From Piscinibacter sp. (GTDB lineage: Bacteria > Pseudomonadota > Gammaproteobacteria > Burkholderiales > Burkholderiaceae_C): a stretch of DNA of 64,000 bases. Made by a program: the position numbers and the translations under genes. Every line of letters starts with the position of its first letter. Position 1 is the first letter of the stretch. The notes beneath the pieces are model-generated. The model saw only the letters and a list, made by a program, of their open reading frames with translations, was not told the DNA's origin and did not search any database. Where the stretch lies: contig JAHBZL010000005.1 in assembly GCA_019635485.1 (NCBI GenBank), positions 1 to 64,000 of the forward strand, in the 5' to 3' direction. Positions 36,785 to 46,624 of this stretch are shown piece after piece.

Positions 36785-39700
36785 TCGGCGACCTCCAGCG
36801 GCGTGTTGGGCAGCTCGCCGAAACTCTCGGGGGCGTACATCGCCTCCACGCGCGTCGGCGGCAACGCGAAGCGCCCCGGGTTGTTCAGCCGTACGGTGTA
36901 TTCGACGACGTGGCGGCCACGCGGCAGGTATTCATAGTAGGCGCGGAAGGCCTCGAAGCTGCGCTCCTCGTAGGCCGCCCAGGCGCTGCCTTCGCGGCGC
37001 TCGCCGCGCGTGGCGAGCGCCGAGTCGCGTCCCAGGCCGGAACCCAGCAGCGTCGCCCCGCCCGGCACCGGGTCGCTCACCACCACCCAGGTCATGTCGG
37101 CCTGCGCGTCGATCTCCAGCCGCACGCGCAGCACGTCGCCGCGCGACCACTTCGACGGGTCCTTCTGCTGCACGGCGGTGACCCGGCGCTCGATCGCGTA
37201 GCCGGCGCGCAGCGGCTCCTTGAGCGGAATGGCCGCGAGGCTCTGCACCGTCAGCCAGGGTCGGCCGGCCCCTTCGTGCGTGACGTCCAGCGTGCCCGGC
37301 TGCGCGGGCCACGGCAGCATCAGCCGGCCGCCGTCGGGGTGGGCGGCCCAGTCGACCGCCTGGGGCGCCGCCCCGAGGCTCGCCATGGTGCGCCCGGCGA
37401 CGGGCACGGACTCGAACTTCGCGCTGAACTTGTCGAGCGCGAGCGAGCCCCACAGGTTGGCGGTCGTCGTCAGCCAGGCGCCGCGCTTCTGCCGGCCCAG
37501 GCTGCCGACCACCATCCGCGGCAGGTCCTCCTTCCAGGCCGGGTCGTCGAGCACGGCCAGCACCAGCCGGGCCGCATTCGCGTCGGCGGAGTCCATCAGC
37601 CACCACCAGAAGTCGTCCTGCTCGGTGGAAAAGCGCAGTGTCGTGCCGCCGTAGGTGAGCCGCCCGCGCAGGATCTGCTGCACCTCGGCCAGCCGCTTCG
37701 CGCGGTCGGGCACGCCCTCGACACGCTGCAGGATGCGCAGCCAGTCGATCAGCGCGGCGGTGGGCCAGACGTTCGGCGTCGGGTTGATCGAGCCGAGCAT
37801 CCGGGGCTGGGCCCGGCCGTAGCGCGACAGCGCCTCGAGCGCGGCGAGCTTGCGCACGTCCAGGTCCGCGCGCGGGGACCAGAAGCGGCGCTCGATGCGG
37901 CCTTCGACGAAGGCGGCCAGGCCGTCGAGCATTGCGTTGCGCGCCGGCGCTGGCAGCGCGAAGCCGGCCTCGTGGGCAGCGGCGAGCACATGCGCCGTGA
38001 GGCGGTCGCTGCCGCGCGCGCCGTCCTCGGCGCGCGGCGGGAAGTAGTTCGCCAGCCCGTCGGCATCGAGGTAGGTCGGCAGCGCACCGGCCACCTGGGT
38101 CCACAGCGCCGCGTCGCGCAGGCCGACCGCCTTCGACACCTTCTGCTCGAGGCAGGCGAACGGGTAGGTCTCGAAGAAGCGCCGCACGCCGGGCAGCGCG
38201 CCGCTGAGCTTGGGCTGCAGGGCCAGCGCCAGGCCGCCGCGCGCGACGCCGCCGGTGGCGAGCGCGTCGGCCGGGGCCGCCACCGGCAGCGCGAGCGGCG
38301 CGTCGAGCTGCTGCAGCGTGGCCTGCAGCACCCGCACCGGCACCGCCGCGCCGACCAGCTGGGTCACCTTGAGACGGTCCTTCGCGGCACCGCCGATCTC
38401 CTCCGCCGCCGCTTCCCAGGCGATGCTGTAGGCCTCGGCCGGCACGTCCACCGGCCAGCCGAGCTCCTGCGCGGCGTCCGGCGCCAGCGTGAGCTCCTGC
38501 GGCGGCAGGGTCAGCGGCGCGCGCGTGATCCCTTCGCCGCTGTGCACGGTGCCGGCGAGGCTGACGCGCAGCTTCATCGGCCGCGCCGTCGTGTTGCGCA
38601 GCGTCAGCAGCGCCCGGAAACGGTCGCCGTCGCGCACCAGCGGCGGCAGGCCCGACAGCACCTGCAGGTCCTGCGTGACGCGGATGCGCGTGCTGCCGCT
38701 GCCGAACTGCTGCGCGCCCGCATCGGCCACCGCGACGAGGCGGAAGCTGGTCAGCGAATCGTTCAGCGGCACCTCGACCAGCGCCTCGCCCCGCTCGTCC
38801 AGCGCGACGCGCGGGTTCCACAGCAGCAGCGTGTCGAACAGCTCGCGCGTGCCGCCGCGCCCGCCGCCGCCACCGGCCGCGACCGCCTTGCGGCCGTAGT
38901 GACGCCGGCCAATGATCTCGCTCTGCCCGGTGGCGGTCGCGACGCCCCACGGGCGCGGACGCAGCATCGCGTCGAGCAGGTCCCAGGACGTGTTGTCGCG
39001 CAGCGCGAGCAGCCCCTCGTCGACGGCGGCGAACGCGACCTCACCGCCGGCCAGCGGCGCGCCGCCGCGCGTGACCTTGATGCGCGCCTGCGCCTTGCCG
39101 CGCACGGCGTATTGCGGTTGGTCGGCGACGACGGCGACCTGCAGCTCGTGCTCGGCGAGCCCGATGCGCAGCGCCGCGACGCCGAGCTTGAAGGCGGGCT
39201 TGGACAGGTCCACCAGCGCGGTCGGCGCCCCGTACTCGCGGCCCTCGTACCAGAAGGCCCTCGCCCAGGCGAGCGGCTCGCGCCAGCCCCAGGTGAACAG
39301 CGAATACCACGGCACGTCGCGGATGCGGCCACGCAGCGCCAGCACGCTGACGTAGACGTTCGGCGCCCAGGCCTTGTCGATCGGCAGCTCGATGGTCGGG
39401 TCGTCGCCGCGCAGCGTCAGCACGCGCGTCTGGATCACGCCCTCGCGCTCGACCGCGAGCAGCGCGGTCGCCTCGCGGAACGGCATGCGCACCTGCAGCT
39501 TCGCGGTCTCGCCGGGCTCGTAGCGCTTCTTCTCGGGCAGCACGTCGATGCGGTCGTCGTTGTCCTGCGCGAACCACAGTTCGCCCTGGCGCGTGACCCA
39601 GATCGACGCCGCGGCCTGCGCGCTGCGGCCAGCGGCGTCGCGCGCCAGCACGATCAGCTCGACCTGGCCGGCGCTCTTCAGCTCGGCCTCGCAGGGCAGC

Positions 39701-42597
39701 AAGCCTTGCTCGTCGGTGCTGCCGCTGCACAGCACGCCGAGGTCCTGCACCTCGGTGCGGTTGTCGTAGGCGTAGAAGCCGCCCACCAGCCGCTTGCGCG
39801 TGCTGATCACCTGCGCGAGGCGGCCTCGCACCTCGAGGGCCTGCCCCTTCAGCGGCCGGCCCGCGGTGTCCAGCGCCACGGCGCTGAAGCGCGCGGCGCC
39901 GCGCTGGCTGGCCCAGGAGCCGGTCTGCAGGCCCGGCACCACCGCGCTCGGCCACAGCGGCACGGTCGTCGCGACGGTCTGCACCTCGCCGTTCGGATCG
40001 TTGTAGCTGAGCTCGGCCGCGATCTCGGCCGGCCGCGTCGTCGGCGGCAGGTCCTTCAGCACGAGGCTGGCGGCGCCTTGCCGGTCGCTGCGCAGCGCCA
40101 GCTTGTCGGCCACCAGGCGCCCGGCATCGCGCGCGCCCTCCTCCGGCTCGTCCTCGCCGCGGGTCAGGTCGCGCGGCGGCTCGAACGAAAACGCCTCGTA
40201 GCCGGCGAACGAGAGCGCGCGCGGCCGCAGCAGCGCGCTGGCCTGCAGCGGGGCGTCGACCATCGGCCCACCGGACAGGAAATTGAGCTGCGCGGCCAGC
40301 GTCAGCGACGCCGGCGCGATGGCCGGCTCCTTCGGTGCGGCCAGGCGCGCGTCGACCAGCGGCAGGCGGAACTCCTCGACGCGGAAGTCGCCGCTGTCCC
40401 AGCTGCGCTGGCGCTGTTCGTCGCCGCGCGTGCGCTCGAGCACGATGCGGTAGCGGCCAAGCTTGGCGGCAGCCGGGATGTTCCAGCTCGACACCGCGCT
40501 GCGTGCGCCGGCCGGCCAGGCGAGCGGCTGCACGAACTCCTGCCCCGAACCTTCGTGCACGAGCTTGAGCCGGTCCGGCAGGTCCTGCGGCGCGAGCAGC
40601 GCGAGCCCGGCCGAGGTCTCGGCACGCACGAAGTGCTTCATCGACACCGTCTCGCCGGCACGCAGCAGCGTGCGGTCGAGCACGCTGTGCACACGCACGT
40701 CGGGCTCGGCGCCGGCGGCGGTCGGCACGTTGAAGCGCCACGGCTCGATGCCCTGCTGCCAGCTGCCGAACACGAACGCGACGTCGGTCACGCCCTGTGC
40801 ATCGGTGTGGCGCGCGGTGACGAACAGGCCGTCGTCGGCCGGGCAGTTGTCGAAGGACACGTCGAAGGCCTGCTGCGCACGCGCCAGCCCGTCGGCACCG
40901 GTGCGGCCGGTCCACAGCGGCTTGCCGCGACAGTCGCGGATCGACACCTCGGCGCCTTCGACCGGCCGGCCGCGGTCCAGCGAGGTGACCCAGACCAGGC
41001 TGTTCTCCCGCCCCTGCTTGAAGTGCACGCCGAGGTTGGTGACCAGCACGCCGGTGCGCACGTACATCGGCGCCGCCTTGTCGAGCAGCGATTCGCCGAG
41101 CCGGCGCGACTCGACCTCGACGACGTGGTAGCCCGGCTCCGGCAACGGGATGCCGACCACCTCGAAGGGCCGCGGGTCGCCCCCGGCCAGCTGGGGCAGA
41201 TCCAGCCGGCGCGCCTGGCCATCCTGCGCGAGCAGGGCCACCTCGCGCGTGCCGAGGCTGCGCTCCACGCGCCGCTTCACCACCTTGCCGCGGGCGTCGG
41301 TGTCCTCGACGGTCTCGTACCACTCGCGCTCGGGCCGGCCGAGCTCGCGCGCGGTGAGCGTCGTCTCGTGAGTGCGGCGCAGGCGCGCATACCAGGCGAG
41401 GATGTCCTCGTCGCCGACGAGTCGCCGCACGCGCACCTGGCCCCCGGTGGCGGCCGGACGCAGGTCGCCCTGGACGTGGCGCAGCGTGACGGGCAGCACC
41501 GGATCGGCCCTCTCGATCACGCCGAACGGGGCGGCGGCGAACTTGGCGATCGGCGGCGCGGCGCCGGTCGCCACCGCGAGCGGGAAGCTGCCGGCGTTGG
41601 CGAGCGGGCGACCGGCAGCGTCCTGCACGCCGGCGGGCAGCTCGACCTGGAAACGCGCGTTCTCCGGCAGCGGCACCGGGAACTGCACCTCCGACACCTC
41701 GCTCGCCTTGTCGTCCTTGTCGAACACCGGGGCGAGCGGCGCGCCGCCGGCCAGCGGCTTCAGGCGCAGCTGCGCGGCCCGTTCGCGGGCGATCGGCGCC
41801 GAGAAGCGCACCGCCAGCGGCCGGATCGGCAGGCACGGCGCCTCGGCACGTTCGCGCTCGCAGCTGAACTCCGCGGTGAAGGCGGGGCGCACGGTGAAGT
41901 TGAAGCGCTGCTCGACGCTCGTCAGCACCTGCGGATTCGCCTGCGCCGCGATGCCCTTGCCCCACACCAGCCGCACGCGGGCTTGCTGCGGCAGCGGGCG
42001 CTGGCAGGCGAGCAGCAGCGTGCGCCCGGCCTCCTTCTGCAGGCGGCGTGACTTCAGCACCGCGTCGCGCTCCGCGCCGCCGACGACACGCACCGGCACG
42101 CGCTCGCCGACGCCTTCCACCTCGCACCACGCATTCGTGCCGACGCTGGCTGCCACGGCCGGGCCGTTCAGGCGCAGCAGGAAATGCTGATCCTCCTCGA
42201 TCGTCGCGCCGTCCCACGGCTGCGTGGACAGCACCGCCGGCCCGCCGGTGCCGAACGCGAACGTCGTGCGCCCGGTCAGGCTGCCGGCCAGCGGCTTCCA
42301 GTCGCCGCGCGCCTGCAGCGTGCAGCGCACCCCGGGCGGCAGCGGCTCGGCGAAGTCGTACAGCCACTGGCGGTCATTGGCCCAGCGGCCGCTGCCGCGC
42401 GGCGCCGTGCCCTGGCACGCCAGCGTCATCGGGTCGGGCTGGCGCAGGTCGCCGAACGGCACCACTGCCTCGCTGAAGCGCACGCTGAGCTGCCGCACCT
42501 GCGCGACTTCGCCCTGCGGGCTCATCGCCGTGATGGTGGCCGCCTGCACCAGCGGCGCGGCCAATGCCGCCACCGCACCCCGAATCAAACGCCGCAT
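36781..42597 (-). CDS. yfhM: Alpha-2-macroglobulin-family protein (YfhM-like)
   Basis: A 1938-residue exported protein, larger than the 1650 or so of E. coli YfhM. A signal peptide (MRRLIRGAVAALAAPLVQAA) has no lipobox, so a soluble or differently anchored form is likely. Macroglobulin repeats are followed by a bait region and the thioester motif CLEQ at 1482-1485 (YPFACLEQKVSK). It traps attacking proteases and protects the cell wall with PBP1C. The gene overlaps pbpC and they are translationally coupled. Several copies of disordered linkers occur; no frameshift was seen. Confidence 0.95.
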   Translation of the reverse strand: MRRLIRGAVAALAAPLVQAATITAMSPQGEVAQVRQLSVRFSEAVVPFGDLRQPDPMTLACQGTAPRGSGRWANDRQWLYDFAEPLPPGVRCTLQARGDWKPLAGSLTGRTTFAFGTGGPAVLSTQPWDGATIEEDQHFLLRLNGPAVAASVGTNAWCEVEGVGERVPVRVVGGAERDAVLKSRRLQKEAGRTLLLACQRPLPQQARVRLVWGKGIAAQANPQVLTSVEQRFNFTVRPAFTAEFSCERERAEAPCLPIRPLAVRFSAPIARERAAQLRLKPLAGGAPLAPVFDKDDKASEVSEVQFPVPLPENARFQVELPAGVQDAAGRPLANAGSFPLAVATGAAPPIAKFAAAPFGVIERADPVLPVTLRHVQGDLRPAATGGQVRVRRLVGDEDILAWYARLRRTHETTLTARELGRPEREWYETVEDTDARGKVVKRRVERSLGTREVALLAQDGQARRLDLPQLAGGDPRPFEVVGIPLPEPGYHVVEVESRRLGESLLDKAAPMYVRTGVLVTNLGVHFKQGRENSLVWVTSLDRGRPVEGAEVSIRDCRGKPLWTGRTGADGLARAQQAFDVSFDNCPADDGLFVTARHTDAQGVTDVAFVFGSWQQGIEPWRFNVPTAAGAEPDVRVHSVLDRTLLRAGETVSMKHFVRAETSAGLALLAPQDLPDRLKLVHEGSGQEFVQPLAWPAGARSAVSSWNIPAAAKLGRYRIVLERTRGDEQRQRSWDSGDFRVEEFRLPLVDARLAAPKEPAIAPASLTLAAQLNFLSGGPMVDAPLQASALLRPRALSFAGYEAFSFEPPRDLTRGEDEPEEGARDAGRLVADKLALRSDRQGAASLVLKDLPPTTRPAEIAAELSYNDPNGEVQTVATTVPLWPSAVVPGLQTGSWASQRGAARFSAVALDTAGRPLKGQALEVRGRLAQVISTRKRLVGGFYAYDNRTEVQDLGVLCSGSTDEQGLLPCEAELKSAGQVELIVLARDAAGRSAQAAASIWVTRQGELWFAQDNDDRIDVLPEKKRYEPGETAKLQVRMPFREATALLAVEREGVIQTRVLTLRGDDPTIELPIDKAWAPNVYVSVLALRGRIRDVPWYSLFTWGWREPLAWARAFWYEGREYGAPTALVDLSKPAFKLGVAALRIGLAEHELQVAVVADQPQYAVRGKAQARIKVTRGGAPLAGGEVAFAAVDEGLLALRDNTSWDLLDAMLRPRPWGVATATGQSEIIGRRHYGRKAVAAGGGGGRGGTRELFDTLLLWNPRVALDERGEALVEVPLNDSLTSFRLVAVADAGAQQFGSGSTRIRVTQDLQVLSGLPPLVRDGDRFRALLTLRNTTARPMKLRVSLAGTVHSGEGITRAPLTLPPQELTLAPDAAQELGWPVDVPAEAYSIAWEAAAEEIGGAAKDRLKVTQLVGAAVPVRVLQATLQQLDAPLALPVAAPADALATGGVARGGLALALQPKLSGALPGVRRFFETYPFACLEQKVSKAVGLRDAALWTQVAGALPTYLDADGLANYFPPRAEDGARGSDRLTAHVLAAAHEAGFALPAPARNAMLDGLAAFVEGRIERRFWSPRADLDVRKLAALEALSRYGRAQPRMLGSINPTPNVWPTAALIDWLRILQRVEGVPDRAKRLAEVQQILRGRLTYGGTTLRFSTEQDDFWWWLMDSADANAARLVLAVLDDPAWKEDLPRMVVGSLGRQKRGAWLTTTANLWGSLALDKFSAKFESVPVAGRTMASLGAAPQAVDWAAHPDGGRLMLPWPAQPGTLDVTHEGAGRPWLTVQSLAAIPLKEPLRAGYAIERRVTAVQQKDPSKWSRGDVLRVRLEIDAQADMTWVVVSDPVPGGATLLGSGLGRDSALATRGERREGSAWAAYEERSFEAFRAYYEYLPRGRHVVEYTVRLNNPGRFALPPTRVEAMYAPESFGELPNTPLEVAE

Positions 42598-42637
42598 GCC
42601 GGACTCCGCGCGAGCAATGCGCGCGAGTCTAGTGCCG

Positions 42638-44212
42638 TCACTGCTGGCGCTGCTCCAGCGCGAGCGCGCGGTACTGCGCCTGGATGTCGCGCAGACGCGC
42701 GTCGATCACCGAGGCCTCGATGAAATCCGCCGGCGCGGAACTGCTGCGCGCGAGGCGCTGGCCGGCACGCAGCCGGTCGATCGCACCAGGCAGGTCGCCC
42801 AGCGCGTACTGTGCCTCGCCCTCGGCGCGCAACGAGCGCAGCGGCTGGCCGAGGCGGTTCCACAGGCGCGCCAGCAGCGTCCAGGCGCTGGCGTCGGCCG
42901 GCTGGGCGGCGACACGCGTCTGCAGTTCGTCGGCGCTGCGCTTGATCGCCGGGTCGCCGTCCGGCAAGGCGAGCGCGACGTCGGCCCAGGCCATCGACGA
43001 GGCGCGCGAGCCGTCGCCTGCGTAGGGCGCGAGCGTGGCGGCGGCCGACTTGGCGTCACCGCGCGCGAGTTGCAGCTGCGCCTTCAGAAACTCCATCTGG
43101 CGCAGCGCGTGGGCCTCCTGGCGCGGGTTGTTGGCGAGCAGCGCCTCGGCGCGCGCCAGCGCGGCCTCCGCGGCGGCTGGCTCCTTCAGCAGCAGCGAGG
43201 CCAGCGCACTGGCGTAGCGGTCCGCGGCGCGCTGCGCGGCGCTCGCTTCGGCGCGTTCGGAGTCCAGGCCCTGCCAGCGTCGCAGCGCGTCCACGCGGGT
43301 GTCCATCAACACCCGGGCCCGTGCCTGCGCGAGCGCATGCTCGAACGGGTTGCCGGCGCCGAGTGCCGGCGTCAGCCCACGCGACGCCGCCGTGCCGAGC
43401 CGCGCGCGCGCCTCGCCGATGCGTTCGGTGGTCAGCGGGTGGCTGCGCAGGTAGGGGTAGCTGCCGTTGTCGTTCAGGCGCGAGGCCTGGTCGAGCCGCT
43501 CGAACATCGCCGCCATGCCCGACGGCGCGAAACCGGCCGCCGTCATGACCTGGAAGCCGATGCGGTCGGCCTCGCGTTCCATGTCGCGCGAGAAGTTGAG
43601 CTGGCCCTGGATCGAGGCCGCCTGGCCGCCGGCGATCGCGGCGTTCGCGCCGTCGACGCTGCCGGCGCGGCTGGCGGCCAGCACGCCGATGATCATCGCG
43701 GCGATGCCGATCAGCGACTGGCGCTTGCTGTTCGTGATGCTGCGCGCGATGTGGCGCTGCGTCACGTGCGTCAGCTCGTGCGCGAGCACCGACGCGAGTT
43801 CGTCGCGCGAGCCGGTCACCGCGATCAGGCCGAGGTGCACGCCCACGTAGCCGCCGGGCAGCGCGAACGCGTTGACGCTGCGGTCGCGCACGAGGAACGC
43901 CTCCCAGGCGAAGCGCCCGTCGATGTCCGCCGAGATGCTGCCGTTGTGGCGCGCCTGGGTCACCAGCGGCGACCAGAGCGACTGCAGGTACTCGAGCAGC
44001 AGCGGGTCGTCGAGGTAGTCCGGGTCACGCCGGATCTCGCGCATGATCTGCTCGCCGACGCGCCGCTCGGTCGCGACGCCGAAGTCCTCCGTGGCAGCGT
44101 CGCCGAGCGCGGGCAGATTGACCTGGGCACGCAGCGGCAGCGCGGTGCACAGCAGCACGGCGGCGCAGGCGGCGGCGATCGGCCGCTGGAGGCGGAGGCG
44201 AAGGGAGGACAA
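42638..44212 (-). CDS. bepA: BepA/YfgC-type M48 metalloprotease with TPR region
   Basis: A 524-residue periplasmic protease. Signal peptide (IAAACAAVLLCTALPLRA), zinc motif LAHELTHVTQRH (HExxH), then the third ligand Glu in FSRDMEREADRIGFQ, and a C-terminal TPR array (about 290-500) with Ala-rich helices. It degrades or assembles outer-membrane proteins such as LptD and BamA. The start is TTG at 44212; an upstream in-frame stop at 44237-44239 excludes anything longer, and no ATG or GTG is suitable before the signal. The gene is divergent from moaC. Confidence 0.92.
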   Translation of the reverse strand: MSSLRLRLQRPIAAACAAVLLCTALPLRAQVNLPALGDAATEDFGVATERRVGEQIMREIRRDPDYLDDPLLLEYLQSLWSPLVTQARHNGSISADIDGRFAWEAFLVRDRSVNAFALPGGYVGVHLGLIAVTGSRDELASVLAHELTHVTQRHIARSITNSKRQSLIGIAAMIIGVLAASRAGSVDGANAAIAGGQAASIQGQLNFSRDMEREADRIGFQVMTAAGFAPSGMAAMFERLDQASRLNDNGSYPYLRSHPLTTERIGEARARLGTAASRGLTPALGAGNPFEHALAQARARVLMDTRVDALRRWQGLDSERAEASAAQRAADRYASALASLLLKEPAAAEAALARAEALLANNPRQEAHALRQMEFLKAQLQLARGDAKSAAATLAPYAGDGSRASSMAWADVALALPDGDPAIKRSADELQTRVAAQPADASAWTLLARLWNRLGQPLRSLRAEGEAQYALGDLPGAIDRLRAGQRLARSSSAPADFIEASVIDARLRDIQAQYRALALEQRQQ

Positions 44213-44275
44213 GGGCGGCGGGCGTCGACGGGCTGGCTATGATGCTCCCGAATCGTTTCCCGAGTGTTTCCTGTC

Positions 44276-44851
44276 ATGACTGAGCCAGATCCGACGACGC
44301 GGGCCGCGCGCCGGGCCGCTCCCAAGCCGGCCCGCATCCCCGCGGGGGATCGGCCGGCGTACCCGCCGGCCGAGGGGCAGATACTCACGCACTTCGACGC
44401 GCAGGGTCAGGCGCACATGGTGGACGTGTCCGCCAAGGCCGAGACGCACCGCGTCGCACGCGCGACCGGCACGATCCGCATGCAGCCGGCGACGCTGGCG
44501 CTGGTCGCGTCGGGCAGTGCGAAGAAGGGGGACGTGATCGGCGTGGCGCGGATCGCCGCGATCCAGGCCGCCAAGCGGACCAGCGAGCTGGTGCCGCTGT
44601 GCCACCCGCTGCCGATCACGCGGGTGGCGGTCGAGTTCGCGCTCGACGAGGCCGCGTCCGCGGTGCACTGCACCGCGCAGGTCGAGACCCTCGGGCGCAC
44701 CGGCGTCGAGATGGAGGCGCTGACGGCCGTGCAGGTCGGGCTGCTGACCGTCTACGACATGTGCAAGGCGGCCGACCGGGGCATGGTGATGGACGGCATC
44801 CGCGTTCTCGAGAAACACGGCGGCAAGTCGGGCGACTGGGTCGCTCCCTGA
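44276..44851 (+). CDS. moaC: Cyclic pyranopterin monophosphate synthase
   Basis: A 191-residue MoaC with the conserved [32 protein letters not shown] (with HP motif), [20 protein letters not shown] and [13 protein letters not shown]. It makes cPMP, the first stable intermediate of molybdenum cofactor, with MoaA. The start at 44276 (MTEPDP) is preferred to the GTG at 44264; either leaves about 30 residues of Arg/Pro-rich extension before the family start. No other moa gene is adjacent. Confidence 0.95.
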   Translation: MTEPDPTTRAARRAAPKPARIPAGDRPAYPPAEGQILTHFDAQGQAHMVDVSAKAETHRVARATGTIRMQPATLALVASGSAKKGDVIGVARIAAIQAAKRTSELVPLCHPLPITRVAVEFALDEAASAVHCTAQVETLGRTGVEMEALTAVQVGLLTVYDMCKAADRGMVMDGIRVLEKHGGKSGDWVAP

Positions 44852-44861
44852 CGGCCGCGGC

Positions 44862-44881
44862 GGCCCGACGCCCGGCGGGCC
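44862..44881. terminator. Possible bidirectional hairpin terminator
   Basis: GGCCCG (44862-44867) and CGGGCC (44876-44881) form a six-base stem around eight bases between the convergent moaC and glycosylation genes. No T tract is present, so this is weak evidence. Confidence 0.3.
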
Positions 44882-46624
44882 CTAGCGGAACGAGCGGTAG
44901 TCCAGCGGCACCGTCGGCGCCAGGCACTGGAACGGGCGCTCGCCGGTGGACGACGGATCATCGCAGGGCGCGAAGAATTCGGCCGACTGCTCGTTGCGGA
45001 ACTCGCGCAGGCGCTGCGCGAGGTGACGCGCATGCTGCTCGTGCCCGGCCTCGTGCAGGGCCACGGCCCAGGCCATCATCAGCCGCGTGTCGAGCAGGTA
45101 GTGGGTGGCGCGGCGGAAGGCCGGCAACACGTCGGACGGGCGCGCGGCCGTCGTCACTGCCGCATAGTCGGCGTGGTGGCCGAAGAACCAGCTGCGCTGG
45201 CCGTCCTGGATGCGTTGCGCGAGCGGCGGTGCACCGGCGGGCGGCGAGAAGATCACGACCACGCGCTGGTAGTCCAGCAGCGCGGCGACGCTGCCGGCCA
45301 GCAGCAGCAGCGCGGCCGCCAGCGCGGCCGGCGCGCGGACGCGGCGGCCCGGAACGGGCGTCTCCCCGCCGACGCCCGCGTCCGGCGGGCGCCCGAGGCA
45401 CAGGCCGAAGGCAAAGGCGGCTGGGAGCAGGAAGTAGGCGTACCACAGCGGGTACTCGACCTGGCTGTGCAAGGCCGCCATCAACACGACCACCAATGCC
45501 GCGCGCAGCATCGGTCGCGATTCCGGCGCCGCCGACAGCGGCCGCAGCCAGGCCTCCACAAGCGCCCAGACCAGCAGCGCGACGACCAGCGTCGCCAGCG
45601 GCAGCCCCAGCTCGACGGCGAACTGCAGCAGCAGGTTGTGGGTGTGGTCGAAGAACGCGACGGGCCGGTCCGGGAAGGGCGTCAGCGACCAGGCGAAGTT
45701 GAACTCGCCGAAGCCCACGCCGAGCCAGGGGTGCTGCGCGATCAGCACCAGCGTGTTCTTCCAGATGCCGACGCGCGAGCTGTGCAGGTTCGACTGGCTC
45801 AGCTGGATCTCGCCGGCAAAGACCTGGGCGTGCAGCCGTGCCCATTCCGCCATCAGAAGCCAGAGCGCCGCGTAGACCACGGGCGTGGCGAGCAACCAGA
45901 GGCGCTGGCGCCGGTCCAGCGTCCGGTCCAGGGCACCCCACACCGCCAGCAGCAGCGTGCCGAGCAGCCCGGTACGCGAGCCCGTCAGGACAACGGCGAA
46001 CAGCATCAGCCCATAGAGCGGCCATGCGATCGGCGCCGGCAGCCGCCGGGTGCGCAACAGGAACACCGTCGCGGTCATGGCCCACAGCAGCAGGCTGCTG
46101 AGGTGGTTGGGCTGGCGCAGGTTGCCGACCGCACGGTCGCCGACCCCGGTGGCGGCGATCCACGGCCCGCCCGTGGCGTCGGGGTCGAACACCTGCACGA
46201 CGCCGATGATCGCGCTGAGGGCGCCGGCGACCAGCAATGCGATGCAGAAGGCGTCGAATGCCGCCTCGGCGTGGCCCGCGGCGCGCAGTTCGGCGGCCAC
46301 CCAGGCCGTCAGAGCGGCCGCGGCGAGCATCCCGAGCGACGACAGGCCGAGGGTTCCGGGCAGGCCGGCCCAGACCATCGAACCGACGGTCGCCACGGCG
46401 AGCAAGGCCAGCGCCGCCAGCACGGCCGCCAGCCCCGACGGCAGGCGCCCCGGCCGCGGCAGCGCGGCGGCCAGCAGCGCAAGCCAGAGCGACCAGCCGA
46501 TCAGCGACGCCGCCTGGTTGAGGAAGGTCGCCGACGGCGGGAGGTTGAAGGCGAGCAGCGAGGGCACGGCAACGGCCAGGAGCGCTGCGGCCCATCGCGG
46601 CGCACTCGCGCCGACGGCAGTCAT
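44882..46624 (-). CDS. PglL/Wzy-type pilin O-oligosaccharyltransferase
   Basis: A 580-residue inner-membrane protein with about 12 transmembrane segments and a C-terminal periplasmic tail. The Wzy_C signature (PFPDRPVAFFDHTHNLLLQF and GVGFGEFNFAW) and the PglL_A-like N-terminus place it among O-antigen-ligase-type O-oligosaccharyltransferases. Conserved His in DHTHN is the likely catalytic residue. It would transfer a lipid-linked glycan to a pilin Ser or Thr. The start is the ATG at 46624, sharing a base with the upstream TfpX-like stop (TGATG). The nearby pilA gene makes pilin glycosylation the best guess. Confidence 0.85.
   Translation of the reverse strand: MTAVGASAPRWAAALLAVAVPSLLAFNLPPSATFLNQAASLIGWSLWLALLAAALPRPGRLPSGLAAVLAALALLAVATVGSMVWAGLPGTLGLSSLGMLAAAALTAWVAAELRAAGHAEAAFDAFCIALLVAGALSAIIGVVQVFDPDATGGPWIAATGVGDRAVGNLRQPNHLSSLLLWAMTATVFLLRTRRLPAPIAWPLYGLMLFAVVLTGSRTGLLGTLLLAVWGALDRTLDRRQRLWLLATPVVYAALWLLMAEWARLHAQVFAGEIQLSQSNLHSSRVGIWKNTLVLIAQHPWLGVGFGEFNFAWSLTPFPDRPVAFFDHTHNLLLQFAVELGLPLATLVVALLVWALVEAWLRPLSAAPESRPMLRAALVVVLMAALHSQVEYPLWYAYFLLPAAFAFGLCLGRPPDAGVGGETPVPGRRVRAPAALAAALLLLAGSVAALLDYQRVVVIFSPPAGAPPLAQRIQDGQRSWFFGHHADYAAVTTAARPSDVLPAFRRATHYLLDTRLMMAWAVALHEAGHEQHARHLAQRLREFRNEQSAEFFAPCDDPSSTGERPFQCLAPTVPLDYRSFR

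Noticed and set aside
36910-42051. Very long open frame antisense to the alpha-2-macroglobulin gene
   Set aside because: It has no family motifs, is Arg/Gln/Ala-rich and mirrors the third-position GC bias of the real gene on the other strand.
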